This document shows positions 1 to 11,827 of a stretch of DNA of 64,000 nucleotides, piece after piece. Source of the DNA: Tetracladium setigerum (Eukaryota; Ascomycota; Leotiomycetes; Helotiales). The translations under genes and the position numbers were made by a program. Within the stretch, counting starts at the first letter, position 1. Every line of letters begins with the position of its first letter. The notes below the pieces were generated by a model that worked only from the letters and a program-made list of their open reading frames with translations, was not told the DNA's origin and did not search any database. The stretch covers positions 3,410,001 to 3,474,000 of the forward strand of contig PZJY01000002.1 of NCBI GenBank assembly GCA_031472005.1, written 5' to 3'.

Positions 1-3000
1 GTGGTAGGTTTCTTTTTGGAAGTTTCATGGACTTCTCATCTTGGATACTTGTATGAAGAGCATGCAACTTGCGATAATCACGCGGTCCAACATCGGCATA
101 CGAGTTATGAGGGCGATCATCCGCCAGATGGATATGCTCTACCGAGTCCAGATCAGATTCATACGCTCTCTCTTGCCTCAAATTGGAAGTTGAAGTATGT
201 TTGCTGGACTGTTTTGCCAAGTAAGTACGAATCCGAATGTTTGAGAATTCCCAATGCTGACCCTAGAGTTTGAGTGGGAAGCAGGCGTCTTTGCGTGAGA
301 GCTGTTCTTCCCATGCGACAACTACAATAGTCAGTTCATGTTCATAAATTTGAAGGGCCGAACATACCTTCTTCTTCTTATTGTGAGATGTACCAGCTGC
401 CGATATTTCATTCTATGCACACGTTAATACCATTCTCTGAGGCTCAAGTGACAAGACTCACATCAGCATCCAGGGATTCATCTATTTTGACGGTGGTGCT
501 CGACTTATATCTGTTAGATTGATTTCATTCCATGCTCACAATTCAAGACTTACCTTGGACTTCTTCGGAGGCTTATCCAGTCCCTCCTTGCAGCACTTAT
601 GCTTGCACTGTTGTCCATTCTTCAGCAACATTCCGCCACCACAAGTGTGATTGCAGACCCATTTGCCATTCGGCATCCGAACCGGCCCCGGCGCTGTCAT
701 AGAAACTATGGACGTTTTGGACTTGGTTGCTAGATTTTCAGGCTCATCATCAAAGTCATCAATATCCATGAACTCATCCGTGTAAGTCGTGGGGGATGTG
801 TCGACTTTGCTTGCAGCCTCCAGGAGGTCATCATCTCCAATATCACCAGTGCTAAATTCGTCGGAGTCGAAATCGTTGCCATCCTCTTTAGTTGACGTTG
901 TCTTCTCGTTTGGAGAATTCGGTGGCTGAGAGAGAAACGCAGAGGCTGGAAAGGAGGGCTTGACAACCGTGCTACGAGTAGTCCCAACAATCTCCTCGCA
1001 AGCGATATAACAATTGATCACTTCATCAGGACTAGATAGCTCGGCCGAAAATCTGATTTCAAATGGATTTTTCTCCAATCGCAAGATATTTCCTCGCCAC
1101 ATATGAACCAGAGTTCCTTCTGAAGTTTCAGCCAGGAACGTGAGTGCAGGTTTCTTTGACTTCCAAACCGGAACGCTGGTGTTGTGATAGGAGAGACTAG
1201 CCAGAATATCGACCCTTGGATTTATATTGTGTTTTGTGATCTGCTTGGTGATACGGGCCACCAAATTGAGTTTAGGGAATCCAGCAATTTGATCAAGAAG
1301 CTTTCTCCCAAATGGAGGGTTCCTGCTCATGATCCTCTCGATGTCGCTTGCCTGCCTACTAGCAAGAACTTCAATACTATTGATGTTGTTTGCTGCGAAT
1401 TTGCGGGCAGCAGCTGGTCCCAGACCAATAATCTGTCTCAATTGAAGGCTTGAATTGTCCCAGTACTGAGCAGAAAGGCTTCTCGCGAGATCAAGAGCGT
1501 GCCGAGCAGAAATAGCGTCTCGATCATGTGCCTTACAATCAATAACGCAACGAACGAGGCGACCTATGCGTTCAAATACGATTGATGTTTCAGTGCCGAA
1601 TTGTCGACGAAGGGCACCGAAATCTCCCTCGGTGTGGTATTCAATGCCACCGAGTTGGATCTGCACCAGCAGCATGATCTTGTGAGTCGTAGTTGAGATG
1701 TTCTCCTTGATGGGATATTTCATAAAAGGCGAATTATTGAATATCCTGAGGTGTGGTCGCTCAATTGGCTTGATACGAAGATCCTTGAATTCCACAGCTT
1801 GACAAATAGTTTGAAGCTACTATTGTTAGCGACGTAGTCCATTAATGGCAAACAACTTACAATCTCCTCAGTCTTTGCTCCTCGTGGTATGCTCAAGAGT
1901 AACTTCATAGTCTCAAACCGAACCATGTATCGAGACATTGCTTCCCCATACTGTGTACAAGTGAAATTACTTGCATCGGTGATGAGTTGATTAGCTCTCA
2001 ACAACTTGAGATCCCGCTCGCAAACAAGTTCCAGGCGGTGGTCGGTATTTCTCGTTTCTGGGACGTCTTCCATTTTGTAGTGAGTTGGATTTTGTCTCAT
2101 CCTAACGCTGAGAAAGGTACCCTTCAACCACTCTTTCGCGGAATTGGTATCGTGGATTGTTTGCAGACCGATTTCTGAGTTCAAGTGTCCGATGAGATTT
2201 AGATGAAGCGTGCTTTCAAGTATGTCCTGCCCTGACACCAGCTTCTTGTATCGATCCAACGTCTCGTTTCGAGTCATAATGACAGCAATAGCACTTTCAT
2301 CAAATTGGGGTCTTCCAGCTCGGCCAAGCATCTGCATAACCTCCAAGTCTGCAACTTCGCCCAAGGTACCATCTTGATACCCCACCGTTCCTTTCAAAAT
2401 GACGAGGTGGCAAGGTAAGTTGACACCTACAGCCAAGGTGGATGTGCAGCAAATAACACTTATTTCCCCTTTTCGATAACTAGACTCAATGGCCAGGCGA
2501 TCCTTAGAGTCAAGCCCTGCATGATGAAAAGCAACACCACTTCCGACCAATTCTTGCAGCTGCTTGCTCTCAACTGAAACCTTTCGTGTTGGTGCTGGCC
2601 ACGCACGAGCTCTAACTTGAGATCGAGTCCATCCCTCTGCTAGCATGGCAGCCGTATTTTCACACGACTTTCTAGTGAAACAGAACACCATGATTGGCTT
2701 TCCTTGCGAGTGCTTCTGGATCAATTTTGGAAGTTTTCCGTCTAAGATCTTGTCAAAAGTAAAGTCGTTTCCCTTTTGCGGGTCATATCCGTATACATGC
2801 TTTTGAAGTTTGACAGGTCTGAAATCTTCGCTAAAGGTCTCTCTGTGAGCTGGAAGGTGCTTGTTGGAAGCATCCTTCCCAAGCCAGACGGCGATGTCAT
2901 GGGAGTTAGGGACAGTAGCACTGAGAGCCACAAAGCGCGTATCAGGGTTCTTGCTTTTCATTCGGGAAACGACAGCTTCCAGAGTGGCGCCGCGGGCATC

Positions 3001-4784
3001 CTTCAGGATATGAACCTCATCGATGAGAAAGAGCTTGACCATTTCAACAAGCTTGTCATGGTCCGTCCATTTGCGAGTGATACTGTCCCATTTCTCGGGG
3101 GTCGTCACGATAATAGAAGCATTTCGGACCTTGGCCATCTCCTTTTGACTGGTATCTCCAGTCAACTCAGCACACGAAAGATTCAGGTGGCTGAACTTCT
3201 TCTCCCAGTCTCGGAGACGCTCGGAACATAGAGATTTGGTGGGAGCTTGGTAGACAATCTTGAAATTTCCAGTGGGATGCTGTTCAACGAGTCTGCAGAT
3301 AGCCAGTTCCAGCAGGCAAGTTTTGCCACTGCCGGTAGGTGCCGAGACTACGATATTGTCGTTTGTGTGATAGATTGGTTGGAAACACCTCGACTGCACA
3401 GCGTTGAATAGTTCGTATGGGAAAGCCTGACGAATTCGATCAGGCAGGTCATACGGCGAGACTAGCTGTATTCCATGTGCCATTGGAGGGGCATGCGACA
3501 AGGTGAGGACATTTGCTGGTCGACTTCTTGAAGGGAGAGAGGATCTTTGCGAGCGCTGAGATACTTGAGAGCTATGAGACTGGGGAGTGATCTCGCCGCA
3601 ACCATCATTGTCAGAAAATGCCTGGCTTGCAAGAGCCCTATTGCTAGAACGTCGAAGATTGACTCGCTCGGTAGGACTTGATGCGTGGGGCATCATAGGA
3701 GATGAACTCTGCGCTACTTTGTGGTTCAAGGGGGTTTTGAACCCAGCTTAAAAAGATTAGTATTGATCATCGATAAAACATAGCATCAAATACCTAGTTT
3801 AGAAGGAGGATTGGCCTGTTGCCTCCGAGGCTGCACATTCTCCAACCTACTAACTGGCGGCAGCTGCCAATCGTTTCTTGACCTAACGTCCGGCATTGCT
3901 TGTGGAATTTGACGCCCATACAGCATGCCGTTGGCAATTTCATCCAGTTGAGATTCTCTTGGTTCATTGTTACGAGTTAGAGAAGCTACTTGGGAATGAT
4001 GTGGTGCTGTCTGGGGGGCGGTTCGTGGCATTGTATTGGCCGCAGCCTGGAGATCAAGTCTCGAAGTATACGGTTGGTGGAATCCATGGAGCAGATTCGA
4101 ATCAGGTGTGTACTGGTTTGTTACAGCTGCCTGGAATAGGTTTGCAGTGGGCGTATATTGAATAACAGGGGCTTCATGAAATGATTGTGGTATCGATGTG
4201 TGGGCATGGGTGCTGACCGATGCACCTTGATGTAGGTTTTGTTTGATATTGAAATAATTCTCTGCATTGTTGAGCAATCTGGGCTCTCGGTCTTGGTGCG
4301 TGTAGATGCCTGGTCGCGCAAGTGACAGTCTCGACGGACCAGATGACCCAAAGGGAGGAGGGATGGAAGGAGGTTGTGAACCGTTCAAGGTTGGCAGACC
4401 TGGATTGAAGTCCCACATTAGCAGACTAGTTTTGACCAAACATGAGCCGGAAACCAACCATATGTATCAGAAGAATGTTGCTGCTGATGTGCTTGCCGTT
4501 GAGCCTGTAGCTGCAAACCTATGGTGGAAACTGGTGTTAATGGTGTTTCAGCCAACAAGCCGGACTGCCTACATACCATTGACATTGAACTGTTGCTGTC
4601 GGTGAACCTGCTGCAGTCTTGGACCAGTCATAGACATTGGAGAATAGTTCCATTCAGCGGGACGTGACGGACCTGTGGCTGCCACCGAGGCAAAGGTGAA
4701 GGCCGGTGGCTGTCCTTCCTGGGCACTTCCGCCATTGGCGTTGACGTTGTCGAAGTTAAAGGGTTGAGATAAATTCCTATCCAT
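1..4784 (-). CDS. HFM1: Meiotic ATP-dependent DNA helicase HFM1/MER3, 3' end cut off by the window edge
   Basis: This is a superfamily 2 (Ski2-like) DNA helicase that in other fungi stabilises recombination intermediates and promotes interfering crossovers in meiosis. From the ATG at 4784 I read exons 4784-4577, 4518-4459, 4399-3794, 3746-1861, 1816-554, 503-462, 412-368 and 322 onward; every joint keeps frame. Near residue 425 there is a Walker A motif (APTGSGKT), near 530 a DEVH box, and near 767 the motif VI run GRAGRPQFD, followed by a winged-helix and Sec63-like region. A Cys/His cluster (CNHTC...CKHKCC) follows around positions 590-655. The first 200 residues are Gln/Pro-rich and probably disordered. 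The reading frame is also open upstream to an in-frame Met at 5060; I prefer 4784 because the upstream part reads like untranslated leader. Exons near the left edge (below 330) are the least certain. Confidence 0.9.
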
Positions 4785-5777
4785 CTGTGCGGGCTTGTGT
4801 GAATGAATTTTGAATATTAGAGAGAAATAACAGACCGGCAAATCGACAGAAGTTGTCTGCCGCCGCTGGGAGAGAAGATACGTCGAGGTGCTGGAGGTGG
4901 AAGGAAGAGGGTGTCGAGGTGAAGTGAAGATGATGAAGAAGAAGCAGTTTGGGAGAAAAGGAGGCCGCCGAAATATCTTAGGCAGACAGATACCATAAGA
5001 GTCTGGATTTTTTCCAGACTCAGCAGAAGTAAAAAGTTGTGGGTGAGTCGGTGACGGCACTCAGAATCGCGAGGACACTGACAATAGGAAGCGACGATGG
5101 AGAGCGCCTGCCGGCGTGAGGTACAATTGCCTCGCCATATCGCAGACACGACTTATTAAATAACAATAAAGAAAGCTCTCATCTGCAGGAAATAAAACAT
5201 TTATTACGATTTGTTTGCAATAGAAAGTCAATATCTTTGCGACTGAATCCCATGGGGATGAAAAACAAGACTATTCAAGAACAACATGCAAATAAAACAA
5301 CGAACTGCACTACCCGCCCTTACGATCAAAAAGCCATCCAATATAAATTCGAGCATGAGGCTAGATCAAAATACCAGATTTGGTTTGAAGTCTCAAAATC
5401 CCACCTCGTCAAACTACGAGCTGTGAAGTATTGTCCGCAATCGATCAACCAATCAACCAACCAACCCAAGAGGATATACAGGATCTAATTGCCACAATGC
5501 TAAGATGCTAAATCCACATATCATACCTTTTACCTAACCTACCTAGGTACCAAAATATCATGTGTGTGTATATCAAAAGAAAAATGCGGGGGATATTGGT
5601 CCCAAACCAACCTACGGATATATGCTACCTGCCTGCCATCCCACCCATCATAAGAATTCCCTTTCCAATGCCCCATCCAAAATATGTACCTACCACGCAA
5701 CCGAGCCTTCCCACTCATTTTTCTGTGTTTTTTGTACAACTCCCAAACCAAACCAAACCAAACCAACCCCTACATTC
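4785..5777. other. Spacer between HFM1 start and transporter stop
   Basis: No gene is supported here. The part next to 4784 is the pyrimidine/purine-skewed leader and promoter of HFM1. The part near 5777 is the 3' flank of the transporter and holds an AACCA-type short repeat at about 5747-5769 and a CCTAGGTACC palindrome near 5540-5550. The ORFs seen here (for example 5237-5488 and 5560-5781) lack any domain or codon signal. Confidence 0.6.
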
Positions 5778-7539
5778 CTAGATCCCAGAAAGATCCAGCA
5801 ACAAAACATTTAGAACAAAAATTCGTATCAAGACAGTAAGTTCCAGTCCTATTCGGCCGTTGGTCATATAGCTTAACCGCAAATCAATCATCCCTCTTAA
5901 CCTTCCCCTCGAACTTCCCACCCGGGAATGATGTCTCATCGGCGAACTAGGTCTCGACGTCGACAAGCCAGCACTCTTCAGCTCATCCAATGCCTGCTGC
6001 CCAGGCAACTGCAGCGTCTTATTCTCTTCATACTTCGGCGTATATCCGTTATCGATGGTCGTCTTTTCGTAGCTCGCAATGTTGATTGGCGGTGGTCTGT
6101 TTCCTCTTGATCGGAGGCTGTCGGTGTTGCTGTAGAGGTATGTTGCTGCTAGGACAGTTGCTGTACCGGCTACGAACTATTTTGCATAATTGCACGAGCG
6201 ATTAGTGTGTTATTCCTCGCTTCGGAAAGGAGGAGGAGCGGAAGGCTTTTAGAACTTACAGTAAACGTGATAGGAAACTCAAAAAACCACACACTAACAA
6301 AAAAGCTCACAACGATACTTATACTCGTCGCAAAATTCTTGGCGATATTATCCGCATAATTGATACAAACAGCAACCAGCACACCCCCAACTGCTTGGAA
6401 AACGATAGCAGTCCAAACCACCCAATTATACCCTACGAAAAAGCCCTCTTTAGCGATTTCCTCGCCGTCTTTGAAGAGAACACCGAAGATGAATGCGGGG
6501 AAGAGACTGTAGAAGCAGAGTTGGACATTGCGGGTCCAGACCGTGACGTGAACTTTGGACTCTTTGAGGACTTTCTCGAAATAGACACCTGTGAGACCCG
6601 AGATGACGGCAGAGACCAACACGGCGGTTAGGCCGATTGAGTAATTCATGTCTGGTTTCTTAAGGCCCAAGTCTTCCTCAATGCCTTCATACGTTGCGGA
6701 GCGTTTTGCGAGACCACCACTAGCAGCCGTACTGAGATTATCGAGTCCGCGTTTCGTTAATTCCCTGGCTACCTCTGTTGCACCGGTGCTTAATTGTCCT
6801 AGTTCATGGAGGGAGCGAGGGAAGTAAAAACGGTCTTGAGAGTCCTTGATGGATGAATATGCTGTAGGGTCGTTGGTTGGAAATTGGACAATTGTGACGC
6901 CAATTGTCAACATAACCAATGCAACCCATTGCTTTGAAGAGAGTGTTCGTCCGAGCATTGTAACGCTAAAAATCGCAGTCGTAAGAATCTAAACACACCG
7001 CCACAGGATTAGCCTCTTTTCCTCCTCGAAAACACAGTAGAATAACAGATGCCATCCATACCTTCAGTTGATACAGAACCTGGAAGCTTACAGCCTCCAA
7101 ATTTGACACGGCAATATACTGCAACGAATTCTGCAAGGTGTACAGCGTAGCCGGAATAGCCAATTTCCACCCATCCCCCGAGAAAACGGACATATAGAGC
7201 TGTTCGAACAGCACCGTCGCGGGCGTCGAAGGCGGTAGCGTCCTCGAGATATCGTACAATGCAATGGTCAGAGACAATGCCAGCTTGATAACCTCGTTGA
7301 GAAAAACTGCGGTCGAGGTGAAGTATCGGTGGGTATCGGGTCTCTGGGGCATTATTCGCGAATAGTGCATGAGGAGTATGAGAGCGCTGTTTTGAACAGT
7401 CAACTGCCACCACGTTTTTAGTCCAATTCTAGTATATATTTGGAGGCAGGAATTCAAGACTTACTGTGATGAGAGAGACATGTTTAACAGGCACACCCAT
7501 CACCGTGGATGTGCCCTTGGGCGCGTCTACAATGGCCAT
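5778..7539 (-). CDS. UDP-galactose/CMP-sialic-acid-type nucleotide-sugar transporter (SLC35A family)
   Basis: This is a Golgi antiporter of the SLC35A family, expected to exchange a cytosolic UDP-sugar (most likely UDP-galactose in a fungus) for luminal UMP. Exons are 7539-7465, 7403-7062, 6988-6260 and 6176-5778, all in frame, giving 514 residues. The second exon opens with LTVQNSALILLMHYSR, a family signature of the first membrane helix, followed by NEVIKL and the LQNSLQYIAVSNLEA segment. About ten hydrophobic segments run through to the helix at the start of the last exon (FVAGTATVLAATYLY). The final 100 residues are a polar, Ser/Arg-rich cytosolic tail, longer than in animal relatives. 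The acceptor at 7404 was chosen over an AG at about 7431 because only it keeps the conserved motif in frame. Substrate cannot be read from sequence alone. Confidence 0.87.
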
Positions 7540-9546
7540 TCTGACCCCCTTTTACTTTTTATCCTTCCCAACTATCTATCCCCCGCCTTCTTTATCCAAT
7601 TCGCAGAGTCGATTCGCAAAGCAATTGCAAAATAAAGTGTATAAATCCAAGTCGTACAAATAAATCCTTCCAGCCTCAGATCTTCGAGCAAGGAGTCGCA
7701 GGGAGAGTAGGCGAGCAATGTCGTTGAAATTTGCGAGGAAAAGTTGGTGTGAACTGATGGAAGTAACTCTGTACAGCAAGGCTGCGCGCGCGCGCACAAG
7801 ACCAGACAAGATCCGGCTACGTATTTTTTTTCTCTCGGCTACAGCACGATCAGACCAGGGTCAGGGGCAGCGCCCAGCTGTGGCCGATCTTGCTTGATGC
7901 GTCGTTGTATCGAAATTTGGATATTCACTCACGGCTTCCCTCCCCGGTGTCGTCAATGATGCTTGTACAGTAGTAGTGTACTTGAGTATGTGTTGTCCCT
8001 CGCGGCCAGCTTTTCTTTCTTTCTTTTCTTTTTGCCTTTCAACCACCGCCTTGCAAGAGGGAAGAAGAGGTCCGGAAATATGATATAAACCACAAAACCC
8101 TCACCGCTCGCTCCCCAGGCCAGAGGCCAGAGTAAGTAGTCCGGTTCATTTTTGGCTCGCCCTCTTTCGTTAATTCGCAGTAGTTCGGTCGCGTCTCATG
8201 ATCGAATCACATCACCAAAAGGTCACACTTCCCACACCTTCCCACACTTTGCCCAGGGTTCCCCACAACTTCCATCCCCCCCAGGTTGTGTGTGGCTCAG
8301 GCAGAGCCAATCCTTTCCCCCGCACACCCAAAAAGGGGGCGGAACATCCCCTGTGCGATAGGTGTAGGTGTGCTGTGCAGAGTATCTTTTTCTTCCTTTT
8401 CATGCCTGCCCAGCTGATGTCTGATGTGCGATGATGGAGGATGGATGGAGATGCGAGATGCGAGGTGTAACCTGCTCCATTGTTGCCGAGGATCGCGGTC
8501 GTTGTGGGATTGTGGATAGAACAGAGTAGAATAGAGTAGCGCCTGGCCTGGTGATGATGATTGCGTCAGTTACGTTGCTTTGCTTGGGTGGCATTGCGAT
8601 TGTTTGAAGTTGGCATTGACCCATATAAAGTTGGTAGTCTTACAACAGTAGTACGTACTACAGTACATTACTCTACGCATTACTCTATCTACCTCGCAGC
8701 AAAGTCTATTGCCATTTAGAGGCAATATCTTACCACATTTTCAGAGCTACTCTACTACTAGAGGTAGCTACTATACTATAGGTATGTCTTCACGCGAGCG
8801 GTGAGACAACAGAGCGAAAGCTTTCTTGATTCAAGCCGCGGCGGAATGATTCAGACGGAATAAAATACCAACGAATAATACCATACCAACCACCAAGGAA
8901 GCGGTGAAAAGGCAAGACGACGCCAAAACAAGCTTCGCATCCGTCAACTTTTGAATCGGAGTATATTTTATTATTCATTTTTATCTATATTTATTGGGAT
9001 TCACTAAAAGCATGCCTTCCGATCCTCTCTCTCCCTCTCCCTGCGTCTCTCTCGGGAGTTTTCCATTCTCCTCCCTACTGTACTACCACATCATTCCCCG
9101 TCTCTTATACATACACGGCAGTAATTATCCTACATATCTTCCTTCCTTCATTACCTCTACCTCCCTCCCTACCCAAAAAAAGACTGCTGCTTCCCCTCAC
9201 GCTATATACAACCACAAGACAGCCAGATGATTAAACCAACAACCATAAAGAGAGATAGATGGAGAGATGGGTATAAAATGTAGCCCGCGATGATTTCCCC
9301 GCTTTGCAAAAAGTAACAACGATCCCCGTCTTAGTCCCAAATTTCCGAAAATCCAATGACAAATGAAATTAATAAGAGTTTGCATAAGTCGTGTGGGTGA
9401 GAAGGCTGTTGTGTCCTGTCCTCTCTGCCTCTCGTTCCCTTCCTTTCTATTAAGATTATTTCTGCATCCCCAGATCACATCGTCATCCTCGTCGAGAGAG
9501 CTATTCCTCGTATCTTCGGTGAATCGCACAATGGACGTCTTCTTCC
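7540..9546. other. Intergenic region between the transporter and the serine-rich gene
   Basis: I see no gene in these 2 kb. The transporter promoter lies just above 7539. A perfect 14-bp palindrome (GTAGTACGTACTAC) sits at 8648-8661, followed by many CTAC/GTAC steps to about 8790. CT-rich runs lie near 9024-9060, and the part up to 9546 is the 3' flank of the next gene. Short ORFs in all frames lack domains and cross-frame codon bias. Confidence 0.6.
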
Positions 9547-11827
9547 TCACAACCTGCGTTCTGCCCTCTTCAAATCTATAGCCTGCCCCACAGCACTGAG
9601 CCGTACAGATGAAGACGAACTGACGGGAGGATGTTGCCTAGGATTTGGCGAGACGATAGAATCTGGTCTGGGCGCACCCTGTTTTCGCGGTGCCACATAG
9701 GAAGTTCGTGGAGTTGTGTCATCATCGGAACCGAAGCCCAAGAAGTCGCTAAGATCTGGCGATGGTTCGGCAGTATATATCCTGTGGGCATCAGATATCG
9801 GTGTGTCCATAACCATCAAGACAGTCTGCTTGCTAGGTCCAACAGAAGAAGCACGGTAAGTGCTGACGGAGCTTGCTTCGGAATATCTTGCTGATCTGAT
9901 TTCTTGGGCGGTGCGAGGTGGTGACCGGTGGGTAGTTTGATGCTCTTCGAGTATTTGATCTCGCATCTTTGCTCGCTTCTGACGGAGCGCTTCAAGCAGG
10001 GCTTCTTCTTGTTTCGTAACAGCCATGAACCGGTTGCTGTGCTCTGGATCTACCCTGAATTCAACGGATGAAGGTGAAAGAGGTGGTGTAGGCTGTGCGG
10101 CAGAGTGCTGTGAGCTAAGCGAAGCCTTCCGTGAAACGCGGCTCTCTGAGTGAGTAGATTTTCGAGGATCGCGAAGCTGTGTGACTGGCTGTCTGGCGTC
10201 TCGTGGTACAATTAAATGATGACCAGGTTGCTGCTGCTGCTCGCCACCTGTTTGTTGCACTGAGACTCTCTTGGAAGAACGTTTCTTCTCTGGCTGAGGT
10301 GCTGCCATGGGAGGGGCCGGCCAGGGTCCGGAGATTCGTTCATCAGAAGTTGAAATCTCCGAGATAGGCCTGAATTGGCTGGCGTGAGAAGAATTCTTAT
10401 TTGGTCCACGTAGAACAGATGAACGAGATGCAGCCTGCTGGGTTGATAGACGAAGATTATCACCGAGCTTGGGAGCTTGGCTGTTCATGACCCTCGCAGC
10501 TTTATCGCGAGAAGGGCTCGCTGACGGCATTACTGGTTCCACATCCGAATCTTCTCCTTCAGACCCAGATGACAGAGACAGGACGCTCCTTTGCTGCAAA
10601 TCTGCATTTGAAAATGTGCTGTTACTTGTCCTTTTAGACGTCTTGCTGTTGTGACTAGAAACACTCATAGTACTTGCTGTTTCCCAAGGACAAGGAATCG
10701 AAGATGGCATTTCGTCTCTTGTAGATTGTACATGCGGTGCTGTAAACGATTGTTGCTCTCGAGTTCGCGCTTTCTGCCCACTCCTTGAAGGCGGCTTTAG
10801 ATAGCCCTCATCTGCTGTTATCCTCGCTTCTGGAACTCGTGATTCTGGAATCTGGTCCATCTGAATGCGGCTAGTCGAAGACTGTTGGTAATGGTCATAC
10901 TGTTGATATGGAGGGTTGCTGGGCTGAAGCTGCTGTATCTCTTGAGTATGGGTCGAGCGGCTGCTCTGCTGTGATTTTAAAGATTCTTTCGACAACGCCT
11001 TCATAAGTCTTCTGCGGCCCGAGTTCGGAGTAAGAGAAGTAGAGGACTCGGTCGATATCGAGTTAGGTGTTAGAGACGTCGGAGGGCCATTCTTCCCGTG
11101 GCCCTTTGGCTTTGGGAACAGCATAGAAAAGTCTAGTTTTGCGGGTTTCTTCCTCATATCTACATCCTTGGTCCAAATCCAACACTGGCCTTGCGTCCTG
11201 GGATCAAAGATTCAATGAATTCCACCGATTCGACTTGTAACAACGGGCTCTTCGCAACTACAGGTGGCAGTCCTTTCCTTAAGGCTAGATCTCGTGCCGA
11301 TGATGCCGATGTTTGCTGGGATATCGCTAATGGTGACGTCTGTCGGTCGTAGTAGGACTTCAAAGTCGACGAAGAGTCCTCATTCCTCAGACGCGCACTC
11401 ATGTTCGACCTGCTATCCTCGTCATCCCCATATCGTAGCCCTAGTATAGTCGACGATGCCTTCCCATCCATTCGTGGTGGTCTTGGAAAAACCCCGCTCT
11501 CCATCTCCCATTTATCCTGCGATTCCAGTATACTGCCGCTATCGTCCGTTGTTCTTGTTGAGTGGGTTGATTCTGATATGGAAATGCTCATGACGCTCGA
11601 TCTGCTGCTGCTTGGAACCATCCAGGAGTCGTCATCTCGAGTGGGAGAGTCGATGTTAAGATCATTATCGGTCCCGAAGAATCGCTGGGCTTTGGAGAAG
11701 CTACTGCCGCTGTTTGAGGCCGCGGACGGGGATGGTGTAGGTTTCGAATAATCGGCCTGTCTTTCCCCTCCTTCTCCCTCTTTTTGTTACTCCTCCTGCC
11801 GGGTATGGGGAAGGAAAACTTCGGCAT
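9547..11827 (-). CDS. Conserved serine-rich fungal protein of unknown function, two frame breaks
   Basis: I do not recognise a function. The gene reads as one exon of about 760 residues starting MPKFSFPIPGRR, but the frame changes at the G4 run 11765-11768 and again at 11170-11171. One added base at each site joins three open segments into a single reading frame (2281 nt present, 2283 needed). The product is dominated by Ser, Pro, Gln and basic residues and is probably disordered. Ordered-looking islands are the N-terminus, the run KKPAKLDFSMLFPKPK near residue 225, the alpha-helical stretch AVTKQEEALLEALRQKR with the following basic residues near 600, and the acidic DLSDFLGFGSDDD near 695. 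The helical stretch looks like a conserved element. It has no signal peptide or membrane segment. It could be a cytoskeletal or signalling scaffold, but nothing in the sequence decides this. Confidence 0.7.

Noticed and set aside
4785..5060. In-frame extension of HFM1 to a Met at 5060
   Set aside because: The extra residues are low-complexity and look like translated leader. The start at 4784 is kept, without proof.
6395..6631. 78-codon plus-strand ORF inside the nucleotide-sugar transporter
   Set aside because: It is antisense to membrane-spanning coding sequence and is a frame shadow.
8152..8434. Short ORFs in the spacer near 8200 as a small secreted protein
   Set aside because: No signal peptide, no paired cysteines, and overlapping ORFs of similar length in three frames.
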